NCBI GenBank assembly: GCA_963800205.1
Contig: CAWCZQ010000005.1
Coordinates: forward strand, 372,001-436,000
Direction: 5' to 3'
Origin: UBA6224 sp963800205
GTDB lineage: Bacteria; Patescibacteriota; Saccharimonadia; Saccharimonadales; UBA4665
Length of the DNA: 64,000 nt
The notes under the pieces are model-generated. The model was not told the origin of the DNA, made no database searches, and was given only the letters and a program-made list of their open reading frames with translations. Of this stretch, positions 40,891-49,608 are shown piece by piece; position 1 is the first letter of the stretch; every line of letters starts with the position of its first letter. A program made the translations under genes and the position numbers.

Positions 40891-41067
40891 ATGTTCGATT
40901 TAGGATTACCAGAACTTATTATCATCTTGGTTATCTTGTTATTGTTATTCGGTAGCACCAAGTTACCAAAGTTGGCACGCAGCATTGGACAGTCAGCGAA
41001 AGAGTTGCGTGAGGGCATGCAAGGCCCACTGAAGTCTGACACCAAAGAAACACCCAAAGAGCAATAA
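40891..41067 (+). CDS. tatA: Sec-independent translocase subunit TatA/E
   Basis: 58 aa. The classical TatA plan: short outside end, one membrane helix (LPELIIILVILLLLFGSTKL, with the FGSTKLP hinge where most TatA have FGxxKLP), then an amphipathic helix (LARSIGQSAKELREGM) and a polar tail. Forms the pore ring of the twin-arginine pathway, which exports folded proteins. Followed 23 bases later by tatC. Confidence 0.93.
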   Translation: MFDLGLPELIIILVILLLLFGSTKLPKLARSIGQSAKELREGMQGPLKSDTKETPKEQ

Positions 41068-41090
41068 ACACACCCTAAAAGGAGTCACCC

Positions 41091-42059
41091 TTGGCCAAGC
41101 AAGCGGCCGCTGTCGCCAAGCCGTTTATCGAGCATGTCCATGAGCTCCGGCAACGTCTGTTTTACAGCATCGCCGCGATAATGGCCGGCGGCTGTCTTGG
41201 CTTTGCTGTCAGCGATCGGCTTATCGATATACTACGGCAGCCGCTTCATCAAACACTCTTTTACACGACACCGACTGGGGCATTCAGTTTCGTCATTAAG
41301 ATGAGCCTGTCTTTTGGTGTGGTGCTGGCTTTGCCAATTATTCTTTATCAGATAATACAATTTCTTAGCCCGCTCATGCACGCCGTCACCAAGCGATACA
41401 TCGCGATGGTAATGTTTTTTTCGATTGCTTTGGCTGCAGTCGGCATAATCGGGGCTTACTACATCAGCCTGCCGAGTGCGCTAAAATTCCTGACAACCTT
41501 CCACAGTAGTGACATTAAGTCACTCATTACCGCCAACGAGTATTTCAACTTTGTGCTCGCCTATCTAGCTGGCAGCGCATTACTATTTCAATTGCCGTTG
41601 ATCATGCTGGTTATTAACAAAATCAAGCCGCTCAAACCCAAGAAACTAATGAGTTTAGAGCGGTATGTCATTGTCGGCAGCTTTATCTTGGGCGCCATCC
41701 TCACCCCTACGCCAGACCCGGTTAACCAAGCATTGATGTCGGTTCCCATAATAATCACCTATCAAATCGGTGTGTTCTTGGTGTGGATCACTAATCGCAA
41801 ACGCAATCGCGCTGCTGCGTTCTCAGTCCAACCGCTAATTCCTACCATGCCCGAAGAGGTTCTATATGCTGACCTCTACGATGAGCCAGTACTCCCGCTC
41901 CGGAAGTCACATAGCAAGCCTGGACTGGACTTTGTAGCCCAAAACGTACAAGCAGCCGCCCAGGCGCCTACGCAGCCAGCCAATCGTCCCGTACGGGCAC
42001 GTATAGCCCGTACAGATTACGTCCGACAGCCACAAGCAATCATTCGCGACATTATCTAA
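41091..42059 (+). CDS. tatC: Sec-independent translocase subunit TatC
   Basis: 322 aa. HVHELRQRLFYSIAAIMAGG at the N terminus (the HLxELRxRL signature of substrate recognition), six membrane helices, and FILGAILTPTPDPVNQALMS, the highly conserved TatC stretch. A polar C-terminal extension of about 75 residues is longer than usual. Start is TTG at 41091 with AAAAGGAG six bases upstream. With TatA it forms a minimal two-component Tat system; candidate substrates here are few. Confidence 0.93.
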   Translation: MAKQAAAVAKPFIEHVHELRQRLFYSIAAIMAGGCLGFAVSDRLIDILRQPLHQTLFYTTPTGAFSFVIKMSLSFGVVLALPIILYQIIQFLSPLMHAVTKRYIAMVMFFSIALAAVGIIGAYYISLPSALKFLTTFHSSDIKSLITANEYFNFVLAYLAGSALLFQLPLIMLVINKIKPLKPKKLMSLERYVIVGSFILGAILTPTPDPVNQALMSVPIIITYQIGVFLVWITNRKRNRAAAFSVQPLIPTMPEEVLYADLYDEPVLPLRKSHSKPGLDFVAQNVQAAAQAPTQPANRPVRARIARTDYVRQPQAIIRDII

Positions 42060-42079
42060 TAATAAACATTCTTAAAATA

Positions 42080-42110
42080 GAAATAGGCCCTCGTATGAGA
42101 AGCCTATTTC
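42080..42110. terminator. Hairpin between tatC and tRNA-Pro(TGG)
   Basis: GAAATAGGC pairs with GCCTATTTC around a 12-13-base loop. It can end tatC transcription on the plus strand and tRNA-Pro transcription on the minus strand. Confidence 0.65.
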
Positions 42111-42112
42111 TG

Positions 42113-42189
42113 TGGTCGGGGATAAAGGACTCGAACCTTCGACCTCGCGGTCCCAAACCGCGCGCGCTAGCCAACTGCGCCAATCCCCG
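42113..42189 (-). tRNA. tRNA-Pro (anticodon TGG)
   Basis: Minus strand: acceptor CGGGGAT/ATCCCCG, D stem GCGC/GCGC, anticodon stem GCGGT/ACCGC with loop TTTGGGA, T loop TTCGAGT, encoded CCA. Reads CCA and other CCN codons. Confidence 0.95.
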
Positions 42190-42227
42190 AAAACAGGGGT
42201 AATTATAACGTAATATTGCTACCTTGA

Positions 42228-43019
42228 CTAGTCGGAAATTTGGTAGATATGTTCAACCGAGGCGACACTGTTGGTTTCGTCGGTCTCGACAAGTAATCCA
42301 CTAAACTGATACGGCGGCGCTTCGGCCAAAACATTACGCGTTTGTTTGCCGTCTCGCCAACGCGGAATAATACTCTCGTACTCAACACCGAGGCTTGCAT
42401 TGAGCACACCACACATCCCGACGTCAGTCATGTGTGCCGTTCCGCCCGGCAACACCCGGGCATCAGCCGTCGGGACATGCCAGTGATCACCGACCATCAT
42501 CGTAACGCGACCATCGACATAGTGGCCAAACACCACCTTTTCGCTACTGTAATCACCGTGCAAATTTACAATCGAAACATCATGCGGTTTAGCTGAGGCC
42601 AGAATATCATCAATTTTGCGTAAAGGATTGTCGACCGGCTTGTCGGCATCACGCCCGACGATTTGGCCTAGTATACTGACAATCATCACCACCTTATTGC
42701 CGACCGTTATATACTTACATCCCAGTCCCGGCGTACCTTCGGGGTAGTTGGCGGGACGGACTATGGGTTGGTTTGGGTCGCTGAGTACGGGGAAGATATC
42801 CTCGCGGTGCATTGTCCAATTGCCGCCCGTGCAAGCATCGACGCCAGCCGCCCGTAGTCTCTGAAAATCATGCAGCGTAATCCCCTTGCCGTCGCTGAGG
42901 TTTTCGGCCTGCGCTACCACCACATCAATATTTCTTTGAGCGCGGATCTTGGGGAGCTTATTTTCAAGGAGCCGTAATCCTGGCTCGGCCATAACATCAC
43001 CGACATACAATATTCTCAT
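42228..43019 (-). CDS. YmdB-like metallophosphoesterase
   Basis: 263 aa. MRILYVGDVMAEPGLRLLEN (GD metal-binding start), AQAENLSDGKGIT (the GAEN-like motif), GGNWTMHRED and VNLHGDYSSEK, then HVPTADARVLPGGTAHMTDVGM at the C-terminal metal site. This order is that of the YmdB/TIGR00282 family, 2',3'-cyclic-nucleotide phosphodiesterases; in Bacillus ymdB lies next to rny, and here RNase Y is also close (44296). Start at 43019 chosen for the conserved MRILxxGD head; TACCAT lies six bases upstream. Confidence 0.85.
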   Translation of the reverse strand: MRILYVGDVMAEPGLRLLENKLPKIRAQRNIDVVVAQAENLSDGKGITLHDFQRLRAAGVDACTGGNWTMHREDIFPVLSDPNQPIVRPANYPEGTPGLGCKYITVGNKVVMIVSILGQIVGRDADKPVDNPLRKIDDILASAKPHDVSIVNLHGDYSSEKVVFGHYVDGRVTMMVGDHWHVPTADARVLPGGTAHMTDVGMCGVLNASLGVEYESIIPRWRDGKQTRNVLAEAPPYQFSGLLVETDETNSVASVEHIYQISD

Positions 43020-43055
43020 GTTCCTATGGTACAACAAAAAGAGCCACTCGCGAGG

Positions 43056-43670
43056 TCAGTTGTCCTTCTTATGAAATATCGGTTTAAAAATTTGGATTTC
43101 GTCGTGACAGGCAGGGCTCAACACAGCCAACTCTCGATGCAATTCTTGCGTAGCATTCACATCAACAAGAATTGGTCGGCTATTATACCGCTCGTTATAT
43201 GCTGTCCCTTCGTGTATTTCTACTGTGTCCACCATCTTAACCAAGAAAGGACCAGACTGCTCATCCACGCGCCACTGGAAGCCTTCTTCGATTCTGCTTG
43301 CGGAGATTTGACTCGAAAAATGCAAAACAGACTCCGCCTCATAGTGAACCACGAAGTCATCAATAAGTATGCCAGGGATTCCGTCCAGGCCATTACGCTG
43401 ATGTCGATTAATAACAATTCGCTGACCTGGTTGCAGTGAATTATCTTTTCCTATTTTGATAGGTTGCGGCATGGAGTACACTCTCGTCCAGTCTTCGTCG
43501 ACATACACACTCATAAAGTGGCTTGCGGTCGGCTCAAGCCCCAGATCAAAAAGACGCAAACATAATTTATTGAACTCTAGCGTTTTGAGAGATTCGATAG
43601 GATCGGGTATTTCGTCAGGCACGCTCAGTTCTGCTAAAAAAGAACTATTCGGCATTTCTGGCTCTGCCAT
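43056..43670 (-). CDS. Hypothetical protein
   Basis: 204 aa from the ATG at 43670 (MAEPEMPNSS); nine earlier codons are open to a GTG at 43697 preceded by TATAGT. Soluble, mixed alpha/beta, with ESLKTLEFNKLCLRLFDLGL, YVDEDWTRVYSMPQ and IDDFVVHYEAESVLHFSSQ. No family recognised. Lies between the YmdB-like and phosphatase-like genes on the same strand. Confidence 0.6.
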   Translation of the reverse strand: MAEPEMPNSSFLAELSVPDEIPDPIESLKTLEFNKLCLRLFDLGLEPTASHFMSVYVDEDWTRVYSMPQPIKIGKDNSLQPGQRIVINRHQRNGLDGIPGILIDDFVVHYEAESVLHFSSQISASRIEEGFQWRVDEQSGPFLVKMVDTVEIHEGTAYNERYNSRPILVDVNATQELHRELAVLSPACHDEIQIFKPIFHKKDN

Positions 43671-43737
43671 ACGTCGTACCCCGTTAGTTATGGTCACTAT
43701 ATGACCTTCGCTAGCAAACTGTCAAGAAAGCTTATGC

Positions 43738-44271
43738 TTATTGCAGTTGAAACTTCCAGCCTGGCTGCCAGGAGAACGGCTGTGTCATTGACTGCTCCAA
43801 AGGAACTTGCCCAATAAGGAACTGCAGGGCGTGCAAGGTTGCGGGATGACCCACAATCAATACCGTCTTGCCATCAAAATGTTTTTGTATGTCCATTAAA
43901 AAGCTCTTCACCCGTTCAACGCACTCTTGGATACTTTCACCACCGGCAAATGGCTCGGTGATGTGCTGCAGCATAGCCGTGTTTACTTCGGAGACTGGGG
44001 AGCCGGTCATATCACCGTAGTCGCAGTCGCGCAGCCGCCAATCGCTATACATTTTGTGAGGATTGGGTTCAAACCCGACAGTCACGGTCTGTTCACTCCG
44101 CTTTAAATCTGAGTAGAATACTGCGTCGAGCTGGGTTGCCGCATATCGGGAGCCCAGCTGCGTTGCTTGATCCATACCCTGCTGGCTAAGACGTACGCTG
44201 TTCCACCCTGAAGCAACGCCGTTATCGTCGTCAAAACTGGCGCCGTGGACTTCGAATATCAGTTGAGTCAT
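43738..44271 (-). CDS. Histidine-phosphatase-fold protein with altered catalytic motif
   Basis: 177 aa. Overall phosphoglycerate-mutase-like: AVFYSDLKRSEQTVTVGF, DWRLRDCDYGDMTG, FAGGESIQECVERV and the second His in LIVGHPATLHAL. The first motif, normally RHG, reads LIFEVHGASFD: the phosphohistidine His is kept but the Arg that binds phosphate is Val. Activity may be weak, changed or absent. Lies 25 bases after rny on the same strand, likely one transcript. Confidence 0.75.
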   Translation of the reverse strand: MTQLIFEVHGASFDDDNGVASGWNSVRLSQQGMDQATQLGSRYAATQLDAVFYSDLKRSEQTVTVGFEPNPHKMYSDWRLRDCDYGDMTGSPVSEVNTAMLQHITEPFAGGESIQECVERVKSFLMDIQKHFDGKTVLIVGHPATLHALQFLIGQVPLEQSMTQPFSWQPGWKFQLQ

Positions 44272-44295
44272 TGTTGATTCCTTTCGTGTAGGGGT

Positions 44296-45810
44296 CTATT
44301 TTGCAAATTCAATCGCTCGCGTTTCGCGAATAACATTTACCTTGATAGTGCCTGGATATTGCATGCTTGATTCAATCTTGGTGGCAATATCGCGCGCCAG
44401 CTTAATGGCAGTGAGGTCATCGACGTGTTGCGGTTTTACGAATACTCGCACTTCGCGTCCGGCGCTAATGGCATAGCTCTTTTCTATTCCGCTAAAACCG
44501 TTGGCGATGTTCTCGAGTTCCTTCATGCGCTCGGCAAAGTTCTCGGCAGAGATGTTGCGAGCTCCTGGGCGGGAAGCGCTAATGGCATCGACGACGCGGA
44601 TAATGAGTGCTTCGGTGGTGGTGGCTTCGACATCATCGTGGTGCTGCTCGGCAGCCAAAGCAATTTCTTCGGGAGCGCCATATTTACGCAACATTTCACC
44701 GCTAATGTGGTGGTGCTTGCCTTCCATTTTATGGGTCAGGGCCTTGCCCAGATCATGCACGAGGGCAGCGTACTTGGCCGTCTTGACGTTAGCACCGAGC
44801 TCTTCCGCGATCATACCGGCAATGTGTGCCATTTCGGTGCTGTGCTTAAGAACATTCTGCCCGTAACTGGTTCGATAGCGTAACTCACCTAAGAGATGCA
44901 GTATCTCTTTTGGAATACCGATAACCCCAACTTCGCGAGCAGCATCCTCACCTGCCCGTACGACATCTTTTTCGACGTTCTTCTGGGCTTTGGCGACGAC
45001 TTCTTCGATTCTACCAGGGTGGACACGACCATCTTTGAGTAAGAGCTCGAGCGCCTGGCGAGCGACTTCACGACGGACGGGATCAAAACTGCTGAGCACA
45101 ATGTATCCTGGCGTGTCGTCTACCATAATATCCACACCGGTTGCCCGCTGCAACGCCTGAATGTTACGGCCTTCTTTACCGATGATACGGCCCTTCATTT
45201 CTTCGTCCTCGAGCTTTACGCTCGTAATGGTTCGTTCGGCGGTCACTTCCGAGGCCATTCGCTCCATAGCCTGCACAATAACGAGGGAAGCTGCTTCTTC
45301 GGCATTATCGCGCGCTTCGTTTTGTAACTTACTAATAAGGCCTGTCAGATCATTCTTTATGTCGCGCTCGGTCATTTGCATGAGTTTTTCGGCAGCTTCG
45401 GCTTTGGTGAGCTTGGCGACCTTTTCGAGTTTTTCTTGCTGCCGAGCGCGGATATCACGAATTTCATTCTTGAGGTCTTCTACTTCGTCTTCACCTTTGC
45501 GCAGTCGCTCAGTGCGTTTGTCGAGCTCATCGAGTTTTTTATCGAGAGAACTTTCACGCTGTACTAAACGATCTTCGAGATCTTTAAGTTCGCGGCGACG
45601 GGATTGTTCATCCTTACGGGCGGCATCACTCAATTTAGTGGCTTCTTCGCGTGCCTCTGCCAAAAGCTTGTTAGCCTCTTTGGTTGCTTTGCTCAGTTCT
45701 TTTTGAGCCTGATCCTCGGCTGAGCCGATTTTTCTTTGAGTTAAAACAGAATTGGCGCCAAAACCAGCACCAAGTCCGACAACTGCCAGGACGATGGCAA
45801 GTGGATCCAT
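44296..45810 (-). CDS. rny: Ribonuclease Y
   Basis: 504 aa, full length. Membrane anchor at the N terminus (LAIVLAVVGLGAGFGANSVL), a coiled coil of about 150 residues rich in Glu/Lys/Arg, KH domain (GRIIGKEGRNIQALQRATGV), HD domain (VLKHSTEMAHIAG and ALVHDLGKALTH) and the C-terminal FVKPQHVDDL region. Membrane-bound endonuclease that starts mRNA decay in many bacteria. Downstream on the same strand lie the altered phosphatase and YmdB-like genes. Confidence 0.95.
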   Translation of the reverse strand: MDPLAIVLAVVGLGAGFGANSVLTQRKIGSAEDQAQKELSKATKEANKLLAEAREEATKLSDAARKDEQSRRRELKDLEDRLVQRESSLDKKLDELDKRTERLRKGEDEVEDLKNEIRDIRARQQEKLEKVAKLTKAEAAEKLMQMTERDIKNDLTGLISKLQNEARDNAEEAASLVIVQAMERMASEVTAERTITSVKLEDEEMKGRIIGKEGRNIQALQRATGVDIMVDDTPGYIVLSSFDPVRREVARQALELLLKDGRVHPGRIEEVVAKAQKNVEKDVVRAGEDAAREVGVIGIPKEILHLLGELRYRTSYGQNVLKHSTEMAHIAGMIAEELGANVKTAKYAALVHDLGKALTHKMEGKHHHISGEMLRKYGAPEEIALAAEQHHDDVEATTTEALIIRVVDAISASRPGARNISAENFAERMKELENIANGFSGIEKSYAISAGREVRVFVKPQHVDDLTAIKLARDIATKIESSMQYPGTIKVNVIRETRAIEFAK

Positions 45811-45984
45811 AGTTTTCCTTTCTATCAGCAGACACCGGTGGTCCGAGCAATCGCTATCACGTCTCTAGCTCTCCAAGGGGTCTGAATATCGAATTAATTG
45901 AAGTGTAAGTGGCGGATTGCAGTGTAACGTCTCTCGTTTTTCGCAAATCCTTACTTAAAATATACGCTGGAATGCTGAATGGGG

Positions 45985-46377
45985 TCAATGCTTCGGTGTC
46001 GTTATATGAACAGGAGCGCCATATTCTGGCAAAGCAACCGCATCATGCTCGCCGGCTTTGAGCCGCTTGATACCCAGTTGTTGCCAGTCTGCGCCACCGC
46101 TTCCAACGACCGGAATCTCCAAGCCATCGGCAAGGGCGTTGGCGACGCTCAAACCAATACGTAGGCCAGTGAAGCTACCCGGGCCCCGAAAGGCCACAAT
46201 ACCATCAATCGCTTGCAGAGTTGCCTGGTTCACCTCCAAAAGCTCTTGTAGCTTATGGTGTATTGTCGTGCCGAGTTGGCGGTGAGCCAGCCAGGTCAGC
46301 TCTGCAATTCTTTTCTCATCCTGGTACAAGGCCAGCTCGGCCTCTGGTTTGTCAGTGCGTAAGGTAAGTATCATCAT
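45985..46377 (-). CDS. tsaB: TsaB, reduced form
   Basis: 130 aa, against about 220-230 in most bacteria. Keeps the N-terminal ASKHA half: MILTLRTDKPEAELALYQ and IDGIVAFRGPGSFTGLRIGL, the hallmark GPGSFTGLRIG. The C-terminal half is missing apart from a short tail. TsaB scaffolds TsaD in making t6A at position 37 of ANN-decoding tRNAs. Start overlaps the end of tsaE. Short TsaB forms appear to be usual in small-genome Patescibacteria; I cannot check how general this is. Confidence 0.85.
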   Translation of the reverse strand: MMILTLRTDKPEAELALYQDEKRIAELTWLAHRQLGTTIHHKLQELLEVNQATLQAIDGIVAFRGPGSFTGLRIGLSVANALADGLEIPVVGSGGADWQQLGIKRLKAGEHDAVALPEYGAPVHITTPKH

Positions 46378-46841
46378 GCCTTATCGCCTTTCATATACTG
46401 CAGGCTTGAAGGCACCATACAGGTGAGTTGGCGCGCATCTTCGGCGGTACTGATTATTTCAATAGTTATTCGATCGGCAGGCAAGACATCTTCGACTATA
46501 CCGGCCCACTCGACAATAACAACCGCCTTTGGATCGCCTAGTACATCGGCTAATTCTTGGCTCATAAGCCCGGCTTCGGCCAACCGATAAAAATCATAGT
46601 GGTGCAGTGTCAGTTCGCCTGCTTGATACTCGCGACTAATCGTAAAGCTGGGGCTCGCGACCGCATCCTGGCTACCCGCTCCGTGCGCGAGCCCGCGCAC
46701 CAAGGTTGTTTTGCCACCGCCCAAATCGCTGCGCAGCTCAATTACCTCACCGCCGCGCAATCGCGCGCCGAGATCAGCGCCGACCTGTTCGGTTTCGGCG
46801 GAATTGCTGGTAGTAATTTGCCAGGTCATAGCGGTATTCAT
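46374..46841 (-). CDS. tsaE: tRNA t6A ATPase TsaE
   Basis: 155 aa. Walker A region IELRSDLGGGKTTLVRGLAH (usual form GDLGAGKTT), then SPSFTISREY, LHHYDFYRLAEAG and VVIVEWAGIVEDVLPADRI, all TsaE landmarks. Works with TsaB and TsaD in t6A synthesis. Start at MNTAMTW is supported by a TACTAT box nine bases upstream; the gene begins inside the 3' end of the LTD surface gene. Overlaps tsaB at its own stop. Confidence 0.88.
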   Translation of the reverse strand: MNTAMTWQITTSNSAETEQVGADLGARLRGGEVIELRSDLGGGKTTLVRGLAHGAGSQDAVASPSFTISREYQAGELTLHHYDFYRLAEAGLMSQELADVLGDPKAVVIVEWAGIVEDVLPADRITIEIISTAEDARQLTCMVPSSLQYMKGDKA

Positions 46842-48192
46842 ACGCACCGTATAGTAGCGCGCCGATGACAATAGCTGCAAGCGTGAGCGGATGAATAGCG
46901 GCTGGTTGTGCGGCCAACTCACGCTGATCCGGACTAGTCGAGCTCGCGGCGGAGGATGCCGTACTCGCCACTTTGGTAACCTGCTTGCCCTTGACCGATG
47001 CGGTGGTGGCAGTGGCAGTACCTGCTACCGCAGATAGCTTGTTGGTGGCATTCGGCGTCGGTGTCGCGGTCCAGTGCCAGGTTTTGCCTCCATTCATCCA
47101 GGCCATACCATCGGCTGCTTTACCATATGGCGCACTGGTAGTCACAGTGTTGTTGAGCGGATCAAGCAGCCAGACCTGACCGCCGCTGTTATTCAGGCTC
47201 ACATGTGTCTGGGAAGAACGAAATGCTACAAAAGCGTGTGCAGCTACTTTTGTACCGTCCGGGAAATGGTAGAGGTGAACGGCACTAGAAGTAACAGAAG
47301 CGACTTGCAGCGTGAAGCCGGATAAGTCAAATGCTGTCGCATTGGGGTTATAAAGTTCGATGAACTCATCATGCGAATCAGTCTGTGGGCTCTTGGCATT
47401 CGGCAGAAGCTCCGAAATTTGCAAGGCTTTGAGCCCAATATCTGTGGCCGGTATGCTGGGCCGTTTTTGAGTGGGGCCGACCGCAACCGCTGCACCAAGC
47501 ACAAACGGGGGCGCTTGTGTGGCCGATTCCCACGTGACAACTTCAGGATTTTCTGGTTCAGCTGGTGGCACTACCGGATAAAAGGTGCAGTCCAGACTAT
47601 AGCCAACTTGCCAGCCGCCATCTGACGGCAACAACGCCCACACCGGCTCGAATGCTTGGGCCGGTTCTTGCTGGTCGCCATACGTTTTTACAAGCGACTC
47701 ATCTTTTACCGAAAGATACGTCAATGCGGTAGCCTGATCTTTTCCCCACTGCAAACTCCACCGATGCACAAACCTTGCGTCGGCCTCAGAAGTATCTAGC
47801 TGCCAGAGCGCGAGCTGTCCTGCAGAATTCGCCAAAGAAAACGATAATCCGTCAGCATATTGGGCACCGCACGTCCCGATAGCTCCTTTGCTCAAGACAA
47901 TCGCTTGGCTCGGCGCCAACATAACAGCAGGCAATTGCTGGACAGGCACGGGAGTGGTGTCTGCCTTGCTGGTATAACCAAGCCAGAACTGGCCGAGTGA
48001 CAAATCCTCTTCGCTCCGGTTCTCCAGCCTTAGGGATTCATCGCCCGTAATATTTATTGACGTCAGCACGGGTACGGCGGAATCGGCTATGACAGCAGGA
48101 GTGTCCATGGCACGTACGGCCGGCGCCACAACACACAAAGCGCATAGCGTCACTAGCAGGCCCACCCTTACAATTGCTCGGGCCGTTTTCAT
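46774..48192 (-). CDS. Lamin-tail-domain (LTD) surface protein
   Basis: 472 aa. Signal peptide (MKTARAIVRVGLLVTLCALC, cut after VRAMD or before), a first beta-rich region of about 180 residues (INITGDESLRLENRSEEDLS, also LTD-like), then a clear LTD at about 255-375: LQISELLPNAKSPQTDSHDE, FIELYNPNATAFDLSGFTLQ. A Thr/Ala/Ser linker and a C-terminal membrane helix (LAAIVIGALLYGAYEY) with a basic end anchor it. LTDs occur in secreted or wall-linked bacterial proteins. Start placed at the signal peptide. Confidence 0.75.
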   Translation of the reverse strand: MKTARAIVRVGLLVTLCALCVVAPAVRAMDTPAVIADSAVPVLTSINITGDESLRLENRSEEDLSLGQFWLGYTSKADTTPVPVQQLPAVMLAPSQAIVLSKGAIGTCGAQYADGLSFSLANSAGQLALWQLDTSEADARFVHRWSLQWGKDQATALTYLSVKDESLVKTYGDQQEPAQAFEPVWALLPSDGGWQVGYSLDCTFYPVVPPAEPENPEVVTWESATQAPPFVLGAAVAVGPTQKRPSIPATDIGLKALQISELLPNAKSPQTDSHDEFIELYNPNATAFDLSGFTLQVASVTSSAVHLYHFPDGTKVAAHAFVAFRSSQTHVSLNNSGGQVWLLDPLNNTVTTSAPYGKAADGMAWMNGGKTWHWTATPTPNATNKLSAVAGTATATTASVKGKQVTKVASTASSAASSTSPDQRELAAQPAAIHPLTLAAIVIGALLYGAYEYRYDLANYYQQFRRNRTGRR

Positions 48193-48261
48193 ATTGCGGC
48201 CGATTGTATGCGGAGCATGCAGCAAATGCAAGCTGTAGCATTATTGTCGACAATTTCGGTA

Positions 48262-48267
48262 TATAAT
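48262..48267 (+). promoter_or_regulatory. Leaderless-type -10 box of the PRC-barrel gene
   Basis: TATAAT seven bases before ATG; no ribosome site. Confidence 0.65.
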
Positions 48268-48274
48268 ACAGATT

Positions 48275-48790
48275 ATGCTACAACTCAGTACATTTTTTAT
48301 CGGTCGGCCTGTCCTGAGCCTTCGAGCAGGGAACCAAGTGGCTACTATCGATACGCCAGTGATAAACCCGAATAACCTCAAAATTGAAGGGTTCTATTGT
48401 ATGGATAGTCGTAATCAGCTCTTGATACTTCTCTGTCAGGACATCCGGGAAATTCTCAAGGATGGTGTTGTTATCGATGACTACGAACGCCTGGCCGAGC
48501 CCGGCGACTTAATCAGGCTCAAAGAAGTGCTCTCTATGCGCTACGACATTTTAGGCAAACATGTCGAAACCATCGACAAGCATAAAGTCGGTAAAGTCAG
48601 CGACTATGCCGTCGACACCAGCAGTATGTATATCCAAAAGATTTATTCAACCCAGTCTATCCTCAAAAACCTTACAGGCGGCTCATTGAGTATCGACCGA
48701 AGCCAGGTGCAAGAAACGACGCCCACTAAAATTATTATCAGCGAATTGCATCCCAAAAACCCCTTAGCCGCCACGGCGCCTGTCGCCTAA
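48275..48790 (+). CDS. PRC-barrel domain protein
   Basis: 171 aa. Two barrel-like halves: FFIGRPVLSLRAGNQVATID with NLKIEGFYCM, and MRYDILGKHVETIDKHKVGK with VSDYAVDTSSMYIQKIY. These are PRC-barrel patterns (a strand, GxxVxxxxGxKVGxVxD, then a turn). Such proteins are found in RNA metabolism and adaptor roles. Function here unknown. Divergent from the LTD gene; message expected to be leaderless. Confidence 0.78.
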   Translation: MLQLSTFFIGRPVLSLRAGNQVATIDTPVINPNNLKIEGFYCMDSRNQLLILLCQDIREILKDGVVIDDYERLAEPGDLIRLKEVLSMRYDILGKHVETIDKHKVGKVSDYAVDTSSMYIQKIYSTQSILKNLTGGSLSIDRSQVQETTPTKIIISELHPKNPLAATAPVA

Positions 48791-48838
48791 ACGCTGCTGC
48801 TTGCGGTCATTAGCCGGGGCTGTTATAAACAAACGGCA

Positions 48839-49042
48839 ATGAAACTACTGCTCGGACTCTCTCTGATCGCCACGGCGTACTACATGCTCCTAACGCAAGG
48901 GACTGAGCTGCTGCTCACACGTATCACCGAACTGACGAATGCCACACAACTCGTGACGGCTCACAGTAGCGAGATTGCTGACGGCACGTACCGGCTTCAA
49001 TCATCCGTCTCGACGGCGAGAACTGATTTGATATCGGAATAA
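48839..49042 (+). CDS. Small one-TM hypothetical protein
   Basis: 67 aa, hydrophobic N terminus (LLLGLSLIATAYYMLLTQG), then a polar, possibly helical part. A TTATAA box lies about nine bases before the ATG and there is no ribosome site. Its 3' end overlaps the 3' end of recX on the other strand by 46 bases, which weakens the case. No family recognised. Confidence 0.4.
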   Translation: MKLLLGLSLIATAYYMLLTQGTELLLTRITELTNATQLVTAHSSEIADGTYRLQSSVSTARTDLISE

Positions 49043-49608
49043 TTAAAGCCTTGGCGGGCCAAATATTGCATCAGCTTGAGGTCGTCGTTGCGATACTTCG
49101 ATAGTTGCCTTTTTTTTCTGACAATGTCGCGCAGTATCTCCTGTTCATTAGTGGGCTCTAGGCTGATGGTCCGCTCTATTATCTCGGGTGGTACACGTTT
49201 TTTGCGGAGTTCGGCTTCGAGTTTGCGTCGAGAAGTAGGTCGCAGCAGTGCACGATCGTGCACAAACATCTGGGCATATTTTTCGTCGTCGAGCAATCCA
49301 AGCTCGAGCAGCTTGTTCGTAATTTGTTCGGTAAGTGGAGCAGGGGACTGCTTGCGCTCCAGATAGGTACGCATTTCCCAGACTGTTCTCGGGCGCATGG
49401 CGACGTAGCGGAGGGCACGATTAAACAGCTTATCATCGGCCGATTTTTGCTTGTACGTCGCAATCTCTTCCTTGCTCAGTTCTTGCCCAGCAATAAGCTT
49501 ACTCTCTAATAATGCCCGTTCACTGAGGCTAAACGAGTAGGCGTCGTCGACAAAAATTGAGTAGCGATCACGTTGTTTTTGCTGCTGGACTATTTTAGTT
49601 ATCTTCAT
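48997..49608 (-). CDS. recX: Regulatory protein RecX
   Basis: 203 aa. ITKIVQQQKQRDRYSIFVDD, then the three helical repeats of RecX: ALRYVAMRPRTVWEMRTYLE, LLELGLLDDEKYAQMFVHDR and LMQYLARQGFNYSDIKSVL. Modulates RecA filaments. It lies downstream of recA with two genes between; the start codon overlaps the stop of the PPOX gene (ATGA), a sign of coupling. Confidence 0.9.
   Translation of the reverse strand: MKITKIVQQQKQRDRYSIFVDDAYSFSLSERALLESKLIAGQELSKEEIATYKQKSADDKLFNRALRYVAMRPRTVWEMRTYLERKQSPAPLTEQITNKLLELGLLDDEKYAQMFVHDRALLRPTSRRKLEAELRKKRVPPEIIERTISLEPTNEQEILRDIVRKKRQLSKYRNDDLKLMQYLARQGFNYSDIKSVLAVETDD

Noticed and set aside
42079..42110. Riboswitch upstream of tRNA-Pro
   Set aside because: A simple stem-loop between convergent units; a terminator explains it.
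45161..45706. Long plus-strand frame within rny
   Set aside because: It is a Ser/Arg-rich shadow of the coiled coil of RNase Y on the other strand.
46374..46922. Longer TsaE start at 46922
   Set aside because: The extra residues lie inside the LTD gene, have no homology to TsaE, and a -10 box is placed just before the shorter start.
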